This document shows positions 24,459 through 33,956 of a stretch of DNA of 44,706 bases, piece by piece; the first letter of the stretch is position 1, and each line of letters starts with the position of its first letter. Location of the stretch: contig JAICXY010000017.1 in assembly GCA_025934495.1 (NCBI GenBank), forward strand, positions 1 through 44,706. The letters run 5' to 3'. The notes beneath the pieces are model-generated. The model was not told the origin of the DNA, did not search any database, and saw nothing but the letters and a program-made list of their open reading frames with translations. The stretch is from Candidatus Nitrosocosmicus sp. (lineage in GTDB: Archaea > Thermoproteota > Nitrososphaeria > Nitrososphaerales > Nitrososphaeraceae). The position numbers were made by a program, and so were the translations under genes.

Positions 24459-26660
24459 TTAAGTATCTCTGTTTCTTTTTTCCAAAATATTTGAAAGTGA
24501 GTCTTCATATATTTTTATCACATCATTTAAAAATATATTAGATATCACTACACTGTTTTTTTTAATTATGCAATTTTTTTCGATTGTAAAATTACCTATT
24601 TCAGCAAATGAAATTTTTTCTTTCATCAAATAATTTTTAATTTTAGTTGGATATTTTGTTGATATTATAAATCTGCTATAAGTTTCTGAAAATAAAACAT
24701 AATCCATTCTTTTGCAGATAGTAGGAATTCTTTCTACGTTTACCATAAAACCCAAATTACTTTGAACTGACAACTCCAATAATGCAATCATTATTCCACC
24801 TTTAGAGCAATCATGAATTGCAGAAACTCCATTTGAATCAATCAATAACCTGAGAGCATTACAGGTTTTGCTTTGATTAATCAAATTTACAATAGGAACT
24901 TTTCCTCCAATAATTTTATGAAAATGTTCATAATATTCAGAACCTCCCATTTCATCTAAGGTTATCCCTATTATAAAAATACTATCATTTATTTGAGGGA
25001 TAAATGGTTTAATTAATTTTTTATTATCTATTATTCCAAGTGTACCAATTATTGGTGATGGTTTGATAGGGCCACTTTTTGTTTCATTATAAAGACTTAC
25101 TTTTCCTCCGACTACGGGAACCTTAAAGTATTCACAAAAATCCTTAATAGCCCTTATGCTCTCTAAAAAAGTCCAAAATATTTCTTCATTTTCTGGATTG
25201 CCAAATTGCAAATGGTCAACAATACCAACCGGTTCTGCACCGGCGCAAATTGTATTGCTAAAGGATTCTGCAAGAATACCCAAAGTACCATGATAGGGAT
25301 CAAGATAACAATGTTTTGAATTGCCATCAAGGGTAAATGCAATATACTTTCCATTATCTAATTTTAACACAGAAGTATCAGAAACACCTGGTTTGGATAC
25401 TGTTCTTATCCCAACCTCGTGATCAAATTGTTGATATATCCATTTTTTGCAGCATATGTTTGGTGCAGATATCATAGAAAAGATTAGGTTTTGGAAATCT
25501 TCAGGAAGAGGTGGATCTTTAAAAGATTCATTGATCTTTTCAAGGTATATAGGTTTTCTCGAAGGTCTATTTAATAATGGTGCATTTGCAATTAATTTAG
25601 CAGGCATTTTTGCCAATACCTGTCCATTTCTTTTTATTAATAACTTTTTATTATTATTTACTATTCCAATAACCGAATATTTTATACCATGTTTGTCAAA
25701 TATTTTAAAAAGTTTTTTTTTCTTTTTTTTACTCGTAATATATAACATTCTTTCTTGGGATTCAGATATCATTATCTCTGTATTTGTAATATCACGATGT
25801 TTTAAGTGAATATTCGATAATTCTATTTCAAATCCTTTGTTTAAATTATCAGCAGTTTCAGATAAACAACAAGATAATCCTCCTCCACCTAAATCTTTCA
25901 TGGCCTTTATACAATTTTTATCAATTGCTTCAAGGGTAGCCTCCATCAAAATCTTTTCTAAAAATGGATCAGGTATTTGAACCGCCGAACGGTTCTCTTC
26001 ATCCAAATTAGATGAAGCAAAGGAGGCTCCGTGAATGCCATCCCTTCCAGTAGAATTACCCGCAAGTATAATAATATCATTTTTTTTTACCTTATTTTTT
26101 ACAATCTTATTTAATTTTCCATGACCAATTGAGGCAACATCCACTAAGCAATAATTATCAAAAGACTTATCAAATTCTACTTCACCCCCCACTGTGGGAA
26201 TTCCAATACAATTTCCATAATATGCTATCCCACTTACAACATTTTTTAATAGCCATTGATTTTTAAGGTTCGATGAAATATTTTTGTAATGTATTTCTCC
26301 AAACCGCAAAGCATCTAAAATAGCTATTGGGCGTGTTCCCATCGAAAGAATATCTCGAAGTACTCCACCAACCCCTGTAGCAGCACCTCCATGAGGTTCT
26401 ACTGCAGAGGGATGGTTATGGCTTTCAATATGAACAGTAATAACATACCCGCCCCCTACATCAATAACACCTGCATCAAATCCAGGTCCTTTGATTAATC
26501 TACCTCCGTAAGTTGGTAGCGATCTTAGATGTATTTTTGAAGATTTATAAGAACAATGTTCTGACCATTCTACATTTACAATATTTTGTTCAAGTTCATT
26601 AGGTAAACGATTTAAATGTTCTTTTAAATAATTATATTCTGATGTATTTAGTATTTCCAT
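24459..26660 (-). CDS. purL: Phosphoribosylformylglycinamidine synthase subunit PurL
   Basis: PurL uses ATP and ammonia delivered by PurQ to convert FGAR to FGAM. The 733-residue product is the small, free-standing type that needs PurS and PurQ. Family marks are EWSEHCSYKSSKIHLRSLPT (about residues 30-49), the nucleotide and metal site VITVHIESHNHPSAVEPHGG followed by AATGVGGVLRDI, AMKDLGGGGLSCCLSE, and the second-half repeat IAFTLDGNSKHCYLDPYHGT and GVSAIHDCSKGGI. It begins 14 bases after purQ. The next pathway gene, purF, is separated by an IS remnant of about 1 kb. PurS was not found in the window. Confidence 0.96.
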   Translation of the reverse strand: MEILNTSEYNYLKEHLNRLPNELEQNIVNVEWSEHCSYKSSKIHLRSLPTYGGRLIKGPGFDAGVIDVGGGYVITVHIESHNHPSAVEPHGGAATGVGGVLRDILSMGTRPIAILDALRFGEIHYKNISSNLKNQWLLKNVVSGIAYYGNCIGIPTVGGEVEFDKSFDNYCLVDVASIGHGKLNKIVKNKVKKNDIIILAGNSTGRDGIHGASFASSNLDEENRSAVQIPDPFLEKILMEATLEAIDKNCIKAMKDLGGGGLSCCLSETADNLNKGFEIELSNIHLKHRDITNTEIMISESQERMLYITSKKKKKKLFKIFDKHGIKYSVIGIVNNNKKLLIKRNGQVLAKMPAKLIANAPLLNRPSRKPIYLEKINESFKDPPLPEDFQNLIFSMISAPNICCKKWIYQQFDHEVGIRTVSKPGVSDTSVLKLDNGKYIAFTLDGNSKHCYLDPYHGTLGILAESFSNTICAGAEPVGIVDHLQFGNPENEEIFWTFLESIRAIKDFCEYFKVPVVGGKVSLYNETKSGPIKPSPIIGTLGIIDNKKLIKPFIPQINDSIFIIGITLDEMGGSEYYEHFHKIIGGKVPIVNLINQSKTCNALRLLIDSNGVSAIHDCSKGGIMIALLELSVQSNLGFMVNVERIPTICKRMDYVLFSETYSRFIISTKYPTKIKNYLMKEKISFAEIGNFTIEKNCIIKKNSVVISNIFLNDVIKIYEDSLSNILEKRNRDT

Positions 26661-26674
26661 TATAATTTCTAATA

Positions 26675-27355
26675 TTAAGTGTTAATATAATTAATTAGTG
26701 ATTTAAAAATAATTATTGCATTTGTTGAAAAACCATTTGGAATAAGTTCATTATTGCTGGCCCGTTCGGGATGAGGCATCATACCCATTATATTTCCTTT
26801 GGTATTACAAATAGATGCAATACTATCTGTTGATCCATTTGGATTTTCTCCTTCGTATTTCATGGTTATTTGATTATTGTTTTTAAGCTCTGCATATGTT
26901 TGTTTATCTACTACATATCGTCCTTCTCCATGAGCTATAGGAATTGAAACTTTTTGTTTTTCAGAAAACAAATTTGTAAAAGGAGTTTTATTATTGGTAA
27001 CTAAAATATCTATCCATTTGCAAACAAATTTTAATGAATTATTTGGTATTAGCGCTCCGGGTAACAATCCCGATTCAACCAAAATTTGAAATCCATTGCA
27101 TATACCTAAAATAGGAACACCTTCAGTAGCCTGTTCTTTAATTTTATCCATTAAAGAGCTATGAGCAGCGATTGCTCCAGCTCGCAATCTGTCGCCATAA
27201 GTAAAACCACCAGGGATGATTATTGCATCAAAATTTTTTATATTATCTTTATCATTAATATAACTAACGTTAGATTCTAATTTTGTTTTAAAAATACTAT
27301 AAACATCACGATCACAATTGCTTCCGGGAAAAACTGCAACCCCTACTTTTACCAA
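26675..27355 (-). CDS. purQ: Phosphoribosylformylglycinamidine synthase subunit PurQ (glutaminase)
   Basis: This class I glutamine amidotransferase supplies ammonia to PurL. The 226-residue product opens with VGVAVFPGSNCDRD. It has the oxyanion region IIIPGGFTYGDRLRAGAIA, the nucleophile Cys86 in ILGICNGFQILVE, and the catalytic His-Glu pair in GMMPHPERASN near the C-terminus. All three triad positions are intact. It is 14 bases upstream of purL in one operon and follows the S8e gene by 78 bases in the same direction. Confidence 0.96.
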   Translation of the reverse strand: MVKVGVAVFPGSNCDRDVYSIFKTKLESNVSYINDKDNIKNFDAIIIPGGFTYGDRLRAGAIAAHSSLMDKIKEQATEGVPILGICNGFQILVESGLLPGALIPNNSLKFVCKWIDILVTNNKTPFTNLFSEKQKVSIPIAHGEGRYVVDKQTYAELKNNNQITMKYEGENPNGSTDSIASICNTKGNIMGMMPHPERASNNELIPNGFSTNAIIIFKSLINYINT

Positions 27356-27433
27356 TAATATAATTTGATTTCTATTTAATAAATTCTTATTCTTATTCTT
27401 TTATAGTATTTTCAATAATTAGATAAGTATTAT

Positions 27434-27820
27434 TTATTGCTTAATTAAAACTGCATTAATAATACCATCTTGACCCGGTCTTGATAAAACCTTGGCTATA
27501 CCTATTTCAGTTTCTAAAATAGCTCCCTTTGTGATCACACCTCTTCTTTCATAATCTTTATTTGCCGGATTTTTTGTGACTCTTATAATTTTAGATTTTA
27601 CAGTCTTTTTATTATCTTGATCATTAATATTTGCGTAATCCGAAGTTTTAAATGCGATTTTAACCTTATTTCCTCTTACTTTTCTTACTATATTTTTTGT
27701 AGGTCCAGCAACTGCTTCATTTGGATATCTATCTATTTCAAATTTCCTTCTAGTTCTATTTGGGATTATCCTTCCACCAGTAAATTTTCTGCCACCCAAA
27801 TTCTCTATAGATTTACGCAT
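27434..27820 (-). CDS. rps8e: 30S ribosomal protein S8e
   Basis: S8e is an archaeal/eukaryotic protein of the small subunit that binds 16S rRNA. The 128-residue product shows the basic N-terminus SIENLGGRKFTGGRIIPNRT, then a central KVRGNKVKIAFKTSDYANI, and the C-terminal glycine-containing part RRGVITKGAILETEIGIAKV with SRPGQDGIINAVL. Length fits the archaeal short form (about 125-130). It lies between scpB and purQ, all on the minus strand, with 123 bases to scpB, so it may be part of one long transcript. Confidence 0.95.
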   Translation of the reverse strand: MRKSIENLGGRKFTGGRIIPNRTRRKFEIDRYPNEAVAGPTKNIVRKVRGNKVKIAFKTSDYANINDQDNKKTVKSKIIRVTKNPANKDYERRGVITKGAILETEIGIAKVLSRPGQDGIINAVLIKQ

Positions 27821-27943
27821 AGTAAAAATCCATTATAACGATAATTAAGTGTTTTTCTTTATCTTTCTTTATCCCATTCTTAAACTTTAAGATCGACCTT
27901 AAAATGGATATTTAATTTTGATTGTTAAATTTTTAGGTATACT

Positions 27944-28486
27944 TTATTTATCGATATCCAATTTAATGTTTTTTTGTTCATTCAATAATAGAGAAGTTTT
28001 CAATGATTTTAGATCAGTAATTCCAAAATAATTTTGAAATTTTTTGGTAGTATTATAAACTTTTAATCTTCCAGCATTCTTAAAAATGATGAAATCTGAT
28101 TGTTCTAATTCTTTTAGATGAGAATAGACTTTTGAGCCTCTTATCTCCACCAATCTTTTTGATGTAACGGGTTGTTCATAAGCAATATAAGATAAAGTTT
28201 TTAGAACCGAATTGGATATTTGAGGTTTTGAGGCAAATTTTTTTACTATCGGAGAATAATTAGGTTTTAATTGAAAAACATATCTACCATCATCCAGCTT
28301 TATAATTTCAATAGCTTTAAAAACAACTTTTGTTTTGTTTATTAATTCATTTAATATTTTTTTTGTTTTATCTTTTGAATCAGTCCCTGAAGCTTTTGTC
28401 AATTCTTCAATTGTCAAAGGACGACCTGCTGCGTATAATGCTGCTTCTATTCTAGCGATTACTTCATCTTGAGGCAGCTTTGTCAA
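27944..28486 (-). CDS. scpB: Segregation and condensation protein B
   Basis: ScpB binds ScpA as a dimer and with SMC forms the prokaryotic condensin. The 180-residue product has two winged-helix domains: the first has VIARIEAALYAAGRPLTIEE and LTKASGTDSKDKTKKILNEL, the second has LKTLSYIAYEQPVTSKRLVE and IRGSKVYSHLKELEQSDFII. The GR(P)xT and RGxxVxxHLxxL patterns are family features. The gene begins 11 bases after scpA ends, so the subunits are made together. Confidence 0.92.
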   Translation of the reverse strand: MTKLPQDEVIARIEAALYAAGRPLTIEELTKASGTDSKDKTKKILNELINKTKVVFKAIEIIKLDDGRYVFQLKPNYSPIVKKFASKPQISNSVLKTLSYIAYEQPVTSKRLVEIRGSKVYSHLKELEQSDFIIFKNAGRLKVYNTTKKFQNYFGITDLKSLKTSLLLNEQKNIKLDIDK

Positions 28487-28497
28487 TTATAGTAAAT

Positions 28498-29298
28498 TTA
28501 AAATTTAACAACAGATATTTTAATTAATTCCGAATTATTATGATCAGGTTTTAGGGATCCAATCCCATTTTCACTATCACTAACAACTGATTCATAATAT
28601 CCATTATTGTCAATTTCTTTTGATTTTTCATAGGAAATTTCTATTTTTCCTTTCATGGCCAGATACAGCATTGCTATAAAGTATCGCGCAATATCCAGAT
28701 CTTGCATATTTTGCACAAAATTATTAAATATTATCTCTTTCATAATAACGATTTTTTCAAGTAATCTAATCTCATATTCCTCAATAACCTTTTCAAATTT
28801 TATTAAATATTCTTCAAAATCAAATATTTCAACCGGTTTTAGATCAATAGTATTTCTACGAATTATGGGAGAAGATAGATCTGCTATCATATTTTCCAGT
28901 ATTAATAGCAATTCTTCCAAAGATGCAGGATAGTAAGTCTCCTTTCGAAATGGAAGAGATAGATTAGCCAATTCGGGAATGGGTAATTTTTTTTCAGGAT
29001 ATTTCTCGGGTTCTTTCTCAATATTTTTTTGATTGGCTATTTTATCAAGCCTAAAAATTGATTCTACTTTCAACCGATGAATTAGAGAAGAGGTAAGAAT
29101 AGCTACTCCACATACACGTAAATCTCTATTTCCTGTAGCTGTTAATAATTCCAATAATGTTTCTAAAAGTTTTACGATATCAATTTGCCATACATCTTGT
29201 CTATCAATAAGAGATGGATTAAACAATAAATTCAAAGGTGGTTGAGATATCCTTTTTTTTGTATTAGAATTAGATAATTCATCGTCGAATACAGCCAA
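28498..29298 (-). CDS. scpA: Segregation and condensation protein A (kleisin)
   Basis: ScpA is the kleisin that bridges the SMC heads. The 266-residue product has the N-terminal helical domain (VWQIDIVKLLETLLELLTAT, about residues 36-55, then RVCGVAILTSSLIHRLKVES). A charged linker follows with the ScpB-binding Pro-rich part (YPEKKLPIPELANLSLPFRK), and then a C-terminal winged helix (FVQNMQDLDIARYFIAMLYL and AMKGKIEISYEKS). The order and length fit archaeal ScpA. Nothing lies immediately upstream for 360 bases, so the scpA-scpB-rps8e-purQ-purL series may start from its promoter. Confidence 0.9.
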   Translation of the reverse strand: MAVFDDELSNSNTKKRISQPPLNLLFNPSLIDRQDVWQIDIVKLLETLLELLTATGNRDLRVCGVAILTSSLIHRLKVESIFRLDKIANQKNIEKEPEKYPEKKLPIPELANLSLPFRKETYYPASLEELLLILENMIADLSSPIIRRNTIDLKPVEIFDFEEYLIKFEKVIEEYEIRLLEKIVIMKEIIFNNFVQNMQDLDIARYFIAMLYLAMKGKIEISYEKSKEIDNNGYYESVVSDSENGIGSLKPDHNNSELIKISVVKF

Positions 29299-29664
29299 AT
29301 TAAGTACTTATGAAACAATTGATCTTTAATTTATTACTTTATTGTTTGACGGATTATTATTATTATCTGATAGATTTTCTCTTTGATAAGCCTAAACCAT
29401 TAAAGATAATACTATAAAGATAATAAAAATAAGGCAACTGGTTTTGAATTTTGAAAAATTTAATATGCGTCTACATTTACAATCTCTGGTATAATTGTTA
29501 TCCAACTAATACATTCGAATACTATATTGGATTTCGGCGATAATAATAATAATACATATTGAAGCGTACCTTTAAACTATATATTTTATTATTTATATAA
29601 TTTCATAGTCTCCAAGTAAATATTTAGGATAAATCTTAATCAAAAAAATTGCATATATTAAAAT
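29299..29664. other. Gene-free AT-rich stretch upstream of scpA
   Basis: No gene is seen. It separates scpA from an IS6-like relic and should contain the scpA promoter on the minus strand near 29310-29340. I cannot point to a convincing box among the many AT runs. Confidence 0.4.
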
Positions 29665-30362
29665 GTCTCTGTAAAGTTAAGATATTATTTCTTTGTTGTA
29701 ACAGTCTTAAAATAGATTTAACCATTGCTGAATTGTTTAATTTACATTTGCTCTTTTTTACATGGAAAATAATAATCAAAGTACTCGGTTCTATCTTTAA
29801 TGTATTATATAGGACTGTACTTTCTATCAGGCTTTTCTCATAATAGGATGCAAATGATGCTTAAGTTTCAAAAACCTGCATGCTTGATGAGGATACCAAG
29901 TACCACCATCGTCTGTTGAAATTGGGTGCTTACCATGTTTTTCTGAAAGACAAGATAGAAATCGTTCGGTTAGTTTTCTACTACTACAAACATATATTTC
30001 GCTCTTTGGATATGGTTATGGAAAGAATTTCTTTATTCTTTTGGTTCTATGACAACCCATCAAAGACCATTATTTTATAATATACTTTGAGTTGAGTTTA
30101 ATCTATTATAAATTCTACAACAATTTGCTTTCCTGCAGACTAACCTTTTGATTGGTTTGTATTTTTAAATCCAGTCCCTTATTGCGGTATGGCTTCTGTG
30201 AACAAATCTTTGTAATGCTTTTGCAGTATTCCTTAAAGAAAGACCATTGAAATACAGATGTAATGCATATGCTAAATACTTAAGATTTGTTCTATTAATT
30301 TTCTGAGATATCATAAGAGATAAGGAAGAAATCTATAGATTTTTGCTTAACTTTACAGGGCC
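29665..30362 (-). mobile_element. IS6-like element, full length but decayed
   Basis: The element is 698 bp, nearly the 692 bp of the copy at 43471-44162. The ends GTCTCTGTAAAGTTAAG (29665-29681) and CTTAACTTTACAGGGCC (30346-30362) are imperfect inverted repeats of a variant type, in which AAAG replaces the TAAC core. On the minus strand, broken coding includes YIKDRTEYFDYYFPCKK, the block around the last catalytic Glu, and STDDGGTWYP around the second Asp. Stops and frameshifts interrupt the gene throughout. No target duplication is left. It separates scpA from the glycosyltransferase gene. Confidence 0.75.
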
Positions 30363-30516
30363 AGATAAAGAAATGCTACCATTTTTATTTAGATAAGGTG
30401 TTGCCAAATACCGTTTAAAAGTTTTGGAAAAAGTTCATATTATGAAAATAAAATATTGAAGCATAATACATTTATATGCTATTTTCAAATTGAATTAAAG
30501 CAACCAAGTTTGCCTA

Positions 30517-31380
30517 ATGGGAGGAATTATCGGGATGGGTAAAAATACAATATGTGTAAAAACTCAAGAAAAAATTTTGAAGGATAAAAATAAATTTCCA
30601 TCTTTTTCAATAATTATTCCAACGTATAATGAATCCCTAAATATTATAGATTTAATTGATTCAATAAAAAATAATATTACCGATTCAGCTTATTATGAAG
30701 TCATAATTGTAGATGATAATTCACCTGATGGTACAACTAACAAAATATTGGATAAATACAACGAAAGTAATGGTTTTACAATTTATAATATCCAATATTT
30801 CAATGATGTTCATCCTTATAAAAATTTCTTAATTTATCCTAGTCATAATAGTTTTAATTTTTTTATTAAAATAATCATAAGAAAAGATAAGACAGGCCTA
30901 ATATCGGCAATACAAGATGGGATAAGTTCATCGATAAGTGATTTTATTATAATAATGGATGCCGATTTATCTCATTCCCCCTCTTACCTTAATTTATTAA
31001 TTAAAGAAATCAAAATTTCTAAAAGTGATATTGTGATTGCTTCAAGATATTTAAAAAATGGCAAAATTATGGGTTGGCCAAAGAAAAGAATTTTTTATAG
31101 TAAAGCTGCAACTTTTATTTCAAAATCTCTTTTTAAATTAAATAACATAACGGATCCCATGTCAGGATTTTTTATCATAAAACGCGATATTCTCAAGAAT
31201 ATAAAATTTAATACATCAGGTTATAAAATTTTACTTGAAATCTTAGTTAAATCAAAAAATATCAAAAGTAAAGAAATACCATATACATTCATTAATCGGA
31301 GAAATGGTTCTAGTAAGTTAAGCTCCAAAGTCGTGGTTGATTTTTTTAAAGCAATAATAACTCTATATAACTATAATTAA
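30517..31380 (+). CDS. Family 2 glycosyltransferase, dolichol-phosphate mannose synthase type
   Basis: Such enzymes move a sugar from GDP- or UDP-sugar to dolichyl phosphate on the inner membrane face, for N-glycosylation and surface polymers. The 287-residue product shows SFSIIIPTYNESLNI (about residues 29-43), VIIVDDNSPDGTT with the nucleotide-binding Asp pair, TGLISAIQDGISSSISDFII, the metal-binding IMDADLSHSP (Asp148-Asp150), IASRYLKNGKIMGWPKKR and DPMSGFFIIKRDI. Between DDNSPDG and TGLISA there is a loop about 25-30 residues longer than usual, rich in Asn, Phe and Tyr. There are no C-terminal membrane helices, so it is the soluble-catalytic type. An ATG at 30535 is an alternative start. 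The sugar is not known. Confidence 0.88.
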   Translation: MGGIIGMGKNTICVKTQEKILKDKNKFPSFSIIIPTYNESLNIIDLIDSIKNNITDSAYYEVIIVDDNSPDGTTNKILDKYNESNGFTIYNIQYFNDVHPYKNFLIYPSHNSFNFFIKIIIRKDKTGLISAIQDGISSSISDFIIIMDADLSHSPSYLNLLIKEIKISKSDIVIASRYLKNGKIMGWPKKRIFYSKAATFISKSLFKLNNITDPMSGFFIIKRDILKNIKFNTSGYKILLEILVKSKNIKSKEIPYTFINRRNGSSKLSSKVVVDFFKAIITLYNYN

Positions 31381-31454
31381 GTTAATCAATATTCATTAAT
31401 AAAAATAAAGGATAAACATAGATAATAAATATTAAAATAATAATAAAATAAACT

Positions 31455-32404
31455 TTGAATAGAGAATATCAGAAAATAATTTCATTTTTACCCAGTGCTA
31501 CAGAAATTTTATTCGAACTCGATCTTCAAGATAGATTAAAAGGTGTTACTCATACTTGTACTTTTCCACATGAAGCCTTAACTAAACCCAGGGTTATTAA
31601 TCCGTCATTTAATGCAAATATCTTAGATAGTCAAGAAATAGATAAAAAAATAAAAGAACTTCTTTAAATAATAAAAAAATATTTGTTTTGGATTCTGAAA
31701 AAATAAAAGAAATTCAACCGGATTTAATAATTAGTCAAAATATGTGTGAAGTGTGTGCTCCATTTTATGGAGAAATCCAACAAATATCAAAGATTTTAGG
31801 TTATACTCCAAAAAATTTGATCCTTAGTCCCAAAAATATAAGTGAAATTTTTAAAAGTATAATTTTGATAGGTCAAGAAATAGGTAATAGCGATTTAGCT
31901 CTTTACAAAGTTAAAGAGTTAAATAAAAGAATGGAAACAATCAAGAAATCATTAAAAGACTTTTTTAATACACACAAAATAACCAAACCAAAGATTATTT
32001 GCCTTGAATGGATATCTCCCTTTTACCTAGCAGGTCACTGGGTTCCGGAAATGGTTGAAATTGCTGGCGGAATTAATGGAATTGGAAAAATAGGATCTCC
32101 ATCTGAAATTATATCTATTGACAGGATCCGAGAATTTAATCCAGATAAAATTATTATTATGCCATGTGGCTTTGATATTAAAAGGACCTCTATAGAATCT
32201 ATGATTCTAAGAAATGATAAAAATTGGAATTTATTAAAAGCAGTAGAGATGGACGAAGTATATTTTGTGGATGCAAATTCATATTTTAGCAAACCTAGTA
32301 CCAGAATTATAACTGGTATAGAAATATTGGCGAAAATACTTTACCCAGATTTATTCAAGGAATTAGGCATTCCTTCAGAATGCTATGAAAAATTTGTAAA
32401 ATAA
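31455..32404 (+). pseudogene. BtuF-like cobalamin/metal-chelate binding protein, split by a frameshift
   Basis: Two adjacent frames, 31455-31667 and 31688-32404, are the two parts of one periplasmic-binding-type protein. The first begins (TTG start) QKIISFLPSATEILFELDLQ and DRLKGVTHTCTFPHEA, the standard start of cobalamin-binding BtuF relatives, and runs to EIDKKIKELL. The second continues NNKKIFVLDSEKIKEIQPDL with IISQNMCEVCA and ends PSTRIITGIEILAKILYP. A one-base insertion near 31663-31667 (a T run) would rejoin them into about 316 residues. No clear signal peptide or permease is nearby; cytoplasmic relatives exist, so transport is not certain. The gene is broken in this sequence unless the base is a sequencing error. 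Confidence 0.8.
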
Positions 32405-32411
32405 ATGGTTG

Positions 32412-33119
32412 TCATATGAATGAACAATTTAACCCATGAGAACAATATCCCGTTTGTACTTTATAACAAAAACAGCCATTTCTAATCCCAATGTAATTAA
32501 ATTCAATTGGATAATAAGATAAATTACTGCTATCATCATCCTTGTCTGAAATTAGCGAATTTATAGGAAAAAAAACAATAGAATTGGCATCATATGGATT
32601 ATCATTGAAACCGTACATTAACTCTGAGATTTCAATTTTATACTTTATTGGATATGGTTTGTTCTCGATCTTATTCCACCATTCAATGCCAGTGAAACAT
32701 GTTGAGAATTGAAATGAAAATAAAAGATCAGTTTGTAAAATAAACGTATAAATTTCTTCTGCTTGAGTATTCAAGTTTTTTAAATAATATTCTAAGGAAA
32801 AATTTAATTTGTTAAATTTAATTTGCCTTAAATATTTATGTCCTACAATGGGAATAACTTTAGTGAACCTATATCTGTTGATACCATTTAATATTGCTTC
32901 AAAGTAATTCTGTCCATCAAATTGGCAAATAAGATTTATCTCTACTGCGATTTGTTGTGAATTAAATACTTCCAATAGATAAAGCATCCATGATTTATCA
33001 GGAATATAATTTTCATATTCTTCAAGAATTTTTATATTATCCGAAATTATATTAAATTTATAATAATAGTTATTGTAATACATTTGAGGATTATTTTTTG
33101 AACCAATCCAATAATGCAC
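32412..33119 (-). CDS. Unrecognised 235-residue protein
   Basis: I do not recognise a family. The product is rich in Asn, Tyr, Ile and Phe, without membrane helices or signal peptide. The N-terminal region has KSWMLYLLEVFNSQQIAVEI, the centre has FKVIPI-like strands with YLRQIKFNKLNFSLEYYLKN, and WWNKIENKPYPIKYKIEISE follows. The C-terminus is cysteine-containing (GIRNGCFCYKVQTGYCSHGL then NCSFI), with four Cys and one His within 20 residues, which could bind a metal. The gene converges on the BtuF-like gene with only 7 bases between stops. No function is proposed. Confidence 0.6.
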   Translation of the reverse strand: MHYWIGSKNNPQMYYNNYYYKFNIISDNIKILEEYENYIPDKSWMLYLLEVFNSQQIAVEINLICQFDGQNYFEAILNGINRYRFTKVIPIVGHKYLRQIKFNKLNFSLEYYLKNLNTQAEEIYTFILQTDLLFSFQFSTCFTGIEWWNKIENKPYPIKYKIEISELMYGFNDNPYDANSIVFFPINSLISDKDDDSSNLSYYPIEFNYIGIRNGCFCYKVQTGYCSHGLNCSFI

Positions 33120-33217
33120 TAATCAAGATATCGATATCGGCTATTTAAAATTAAAATAATTTTCCTTCTTAATTGTTTAATATACAATAAATAAATGAAA
33201 ATAATAATAAACTATAT

Positions 33218-33956
33218 CTATCTTTCTTGCGAAATTGGCCTTAACATTATCTCATTTACATTCACATTATGTGGAGATTGTAAAACATATAGAATTGAAT
33301 TTGCTATATCTTCTGCCTGTAGAGGTTCCATTTTTTTTGTATTTTTAATAAAAGATTCCAATGAACTATCTGTTATAGTATTAGTTAATTCCATGGCAAC
33401 AACTCCAGGTTCGATACACGTAACACGTATGTTTGATCTTTGGCTAAATTTCTGTCTTAAACCTTCGCTAAATGCAGTAATCGCGTGCTTAGTTGCACAA
33501 TAGACATACAGCAGGAAACACAATTCTTCCAGCTGTAGATGAAATATTCACAATATGTCTATATTTGTTATTTAACATATAGGGTATTACTGCAGAAGTA
33601 CAATAAAAAACGCCTTTGATATTTACATCTACCATCCTGTCCCATTCATCTATCTTCTGATTTTTAAAAAAACTCAGAGGCATTATTCCGGCATTATTAA
33701 CAAGAATATCAACATTTCCATATCTTTTAACAGCTATCTTTGCAAAATTATTACAATCATCTAATTTTGTAACATCAAGTTTCTGTATAATGATTTCACC
33801 TCCTTGACTTTCAACAGATTTTTTTAATTCTTCCAATCTTTCAATTCTTCTAGCACTTGCTACGATTTTGGCACCTTCTTTAGACAAAGTCATAGCAGTC
33901 GAATAACCTATACCACTGCTTGCTCCAGTGATTAATACAATTTTATCCTATATCAT
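33218..33956 (-). pseudogene. Short-chain dehydrogenase/reductase with a stop at codon 3 and a frameshift
   Basis: The minus strand encodes a classical SDR: IVLITGASSGIG (cofactor motif TGxxxGIG), VDILVNNAGIMPL (NNAG), HIVNISSTAGR (catalytic Ser), YCATKHAITAFSEGLR (YxxxK) and VTCIEPGVVAMEL (PG motif). Two lesions are present. The only suitable ATG (33956-33954) is followed by ATA and then TAG before GATAAAATT. Near 33505 one extra base shifts the frame between GRIVFPAV and YCATKHAI. The second part ends at 33218. If both are real, the gene is dead; if both are sequence errors, it would be a normal oxidoreductase of about 246 residues. The substrate is unknown. Confidence 0.82.

Noticed and set aside
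21545-29298. A purS gene near purQ and purL
   Set aside because: No frame of about 80 codons with PurS features is seen between or beside these genes; it must be elsewhere or absent.
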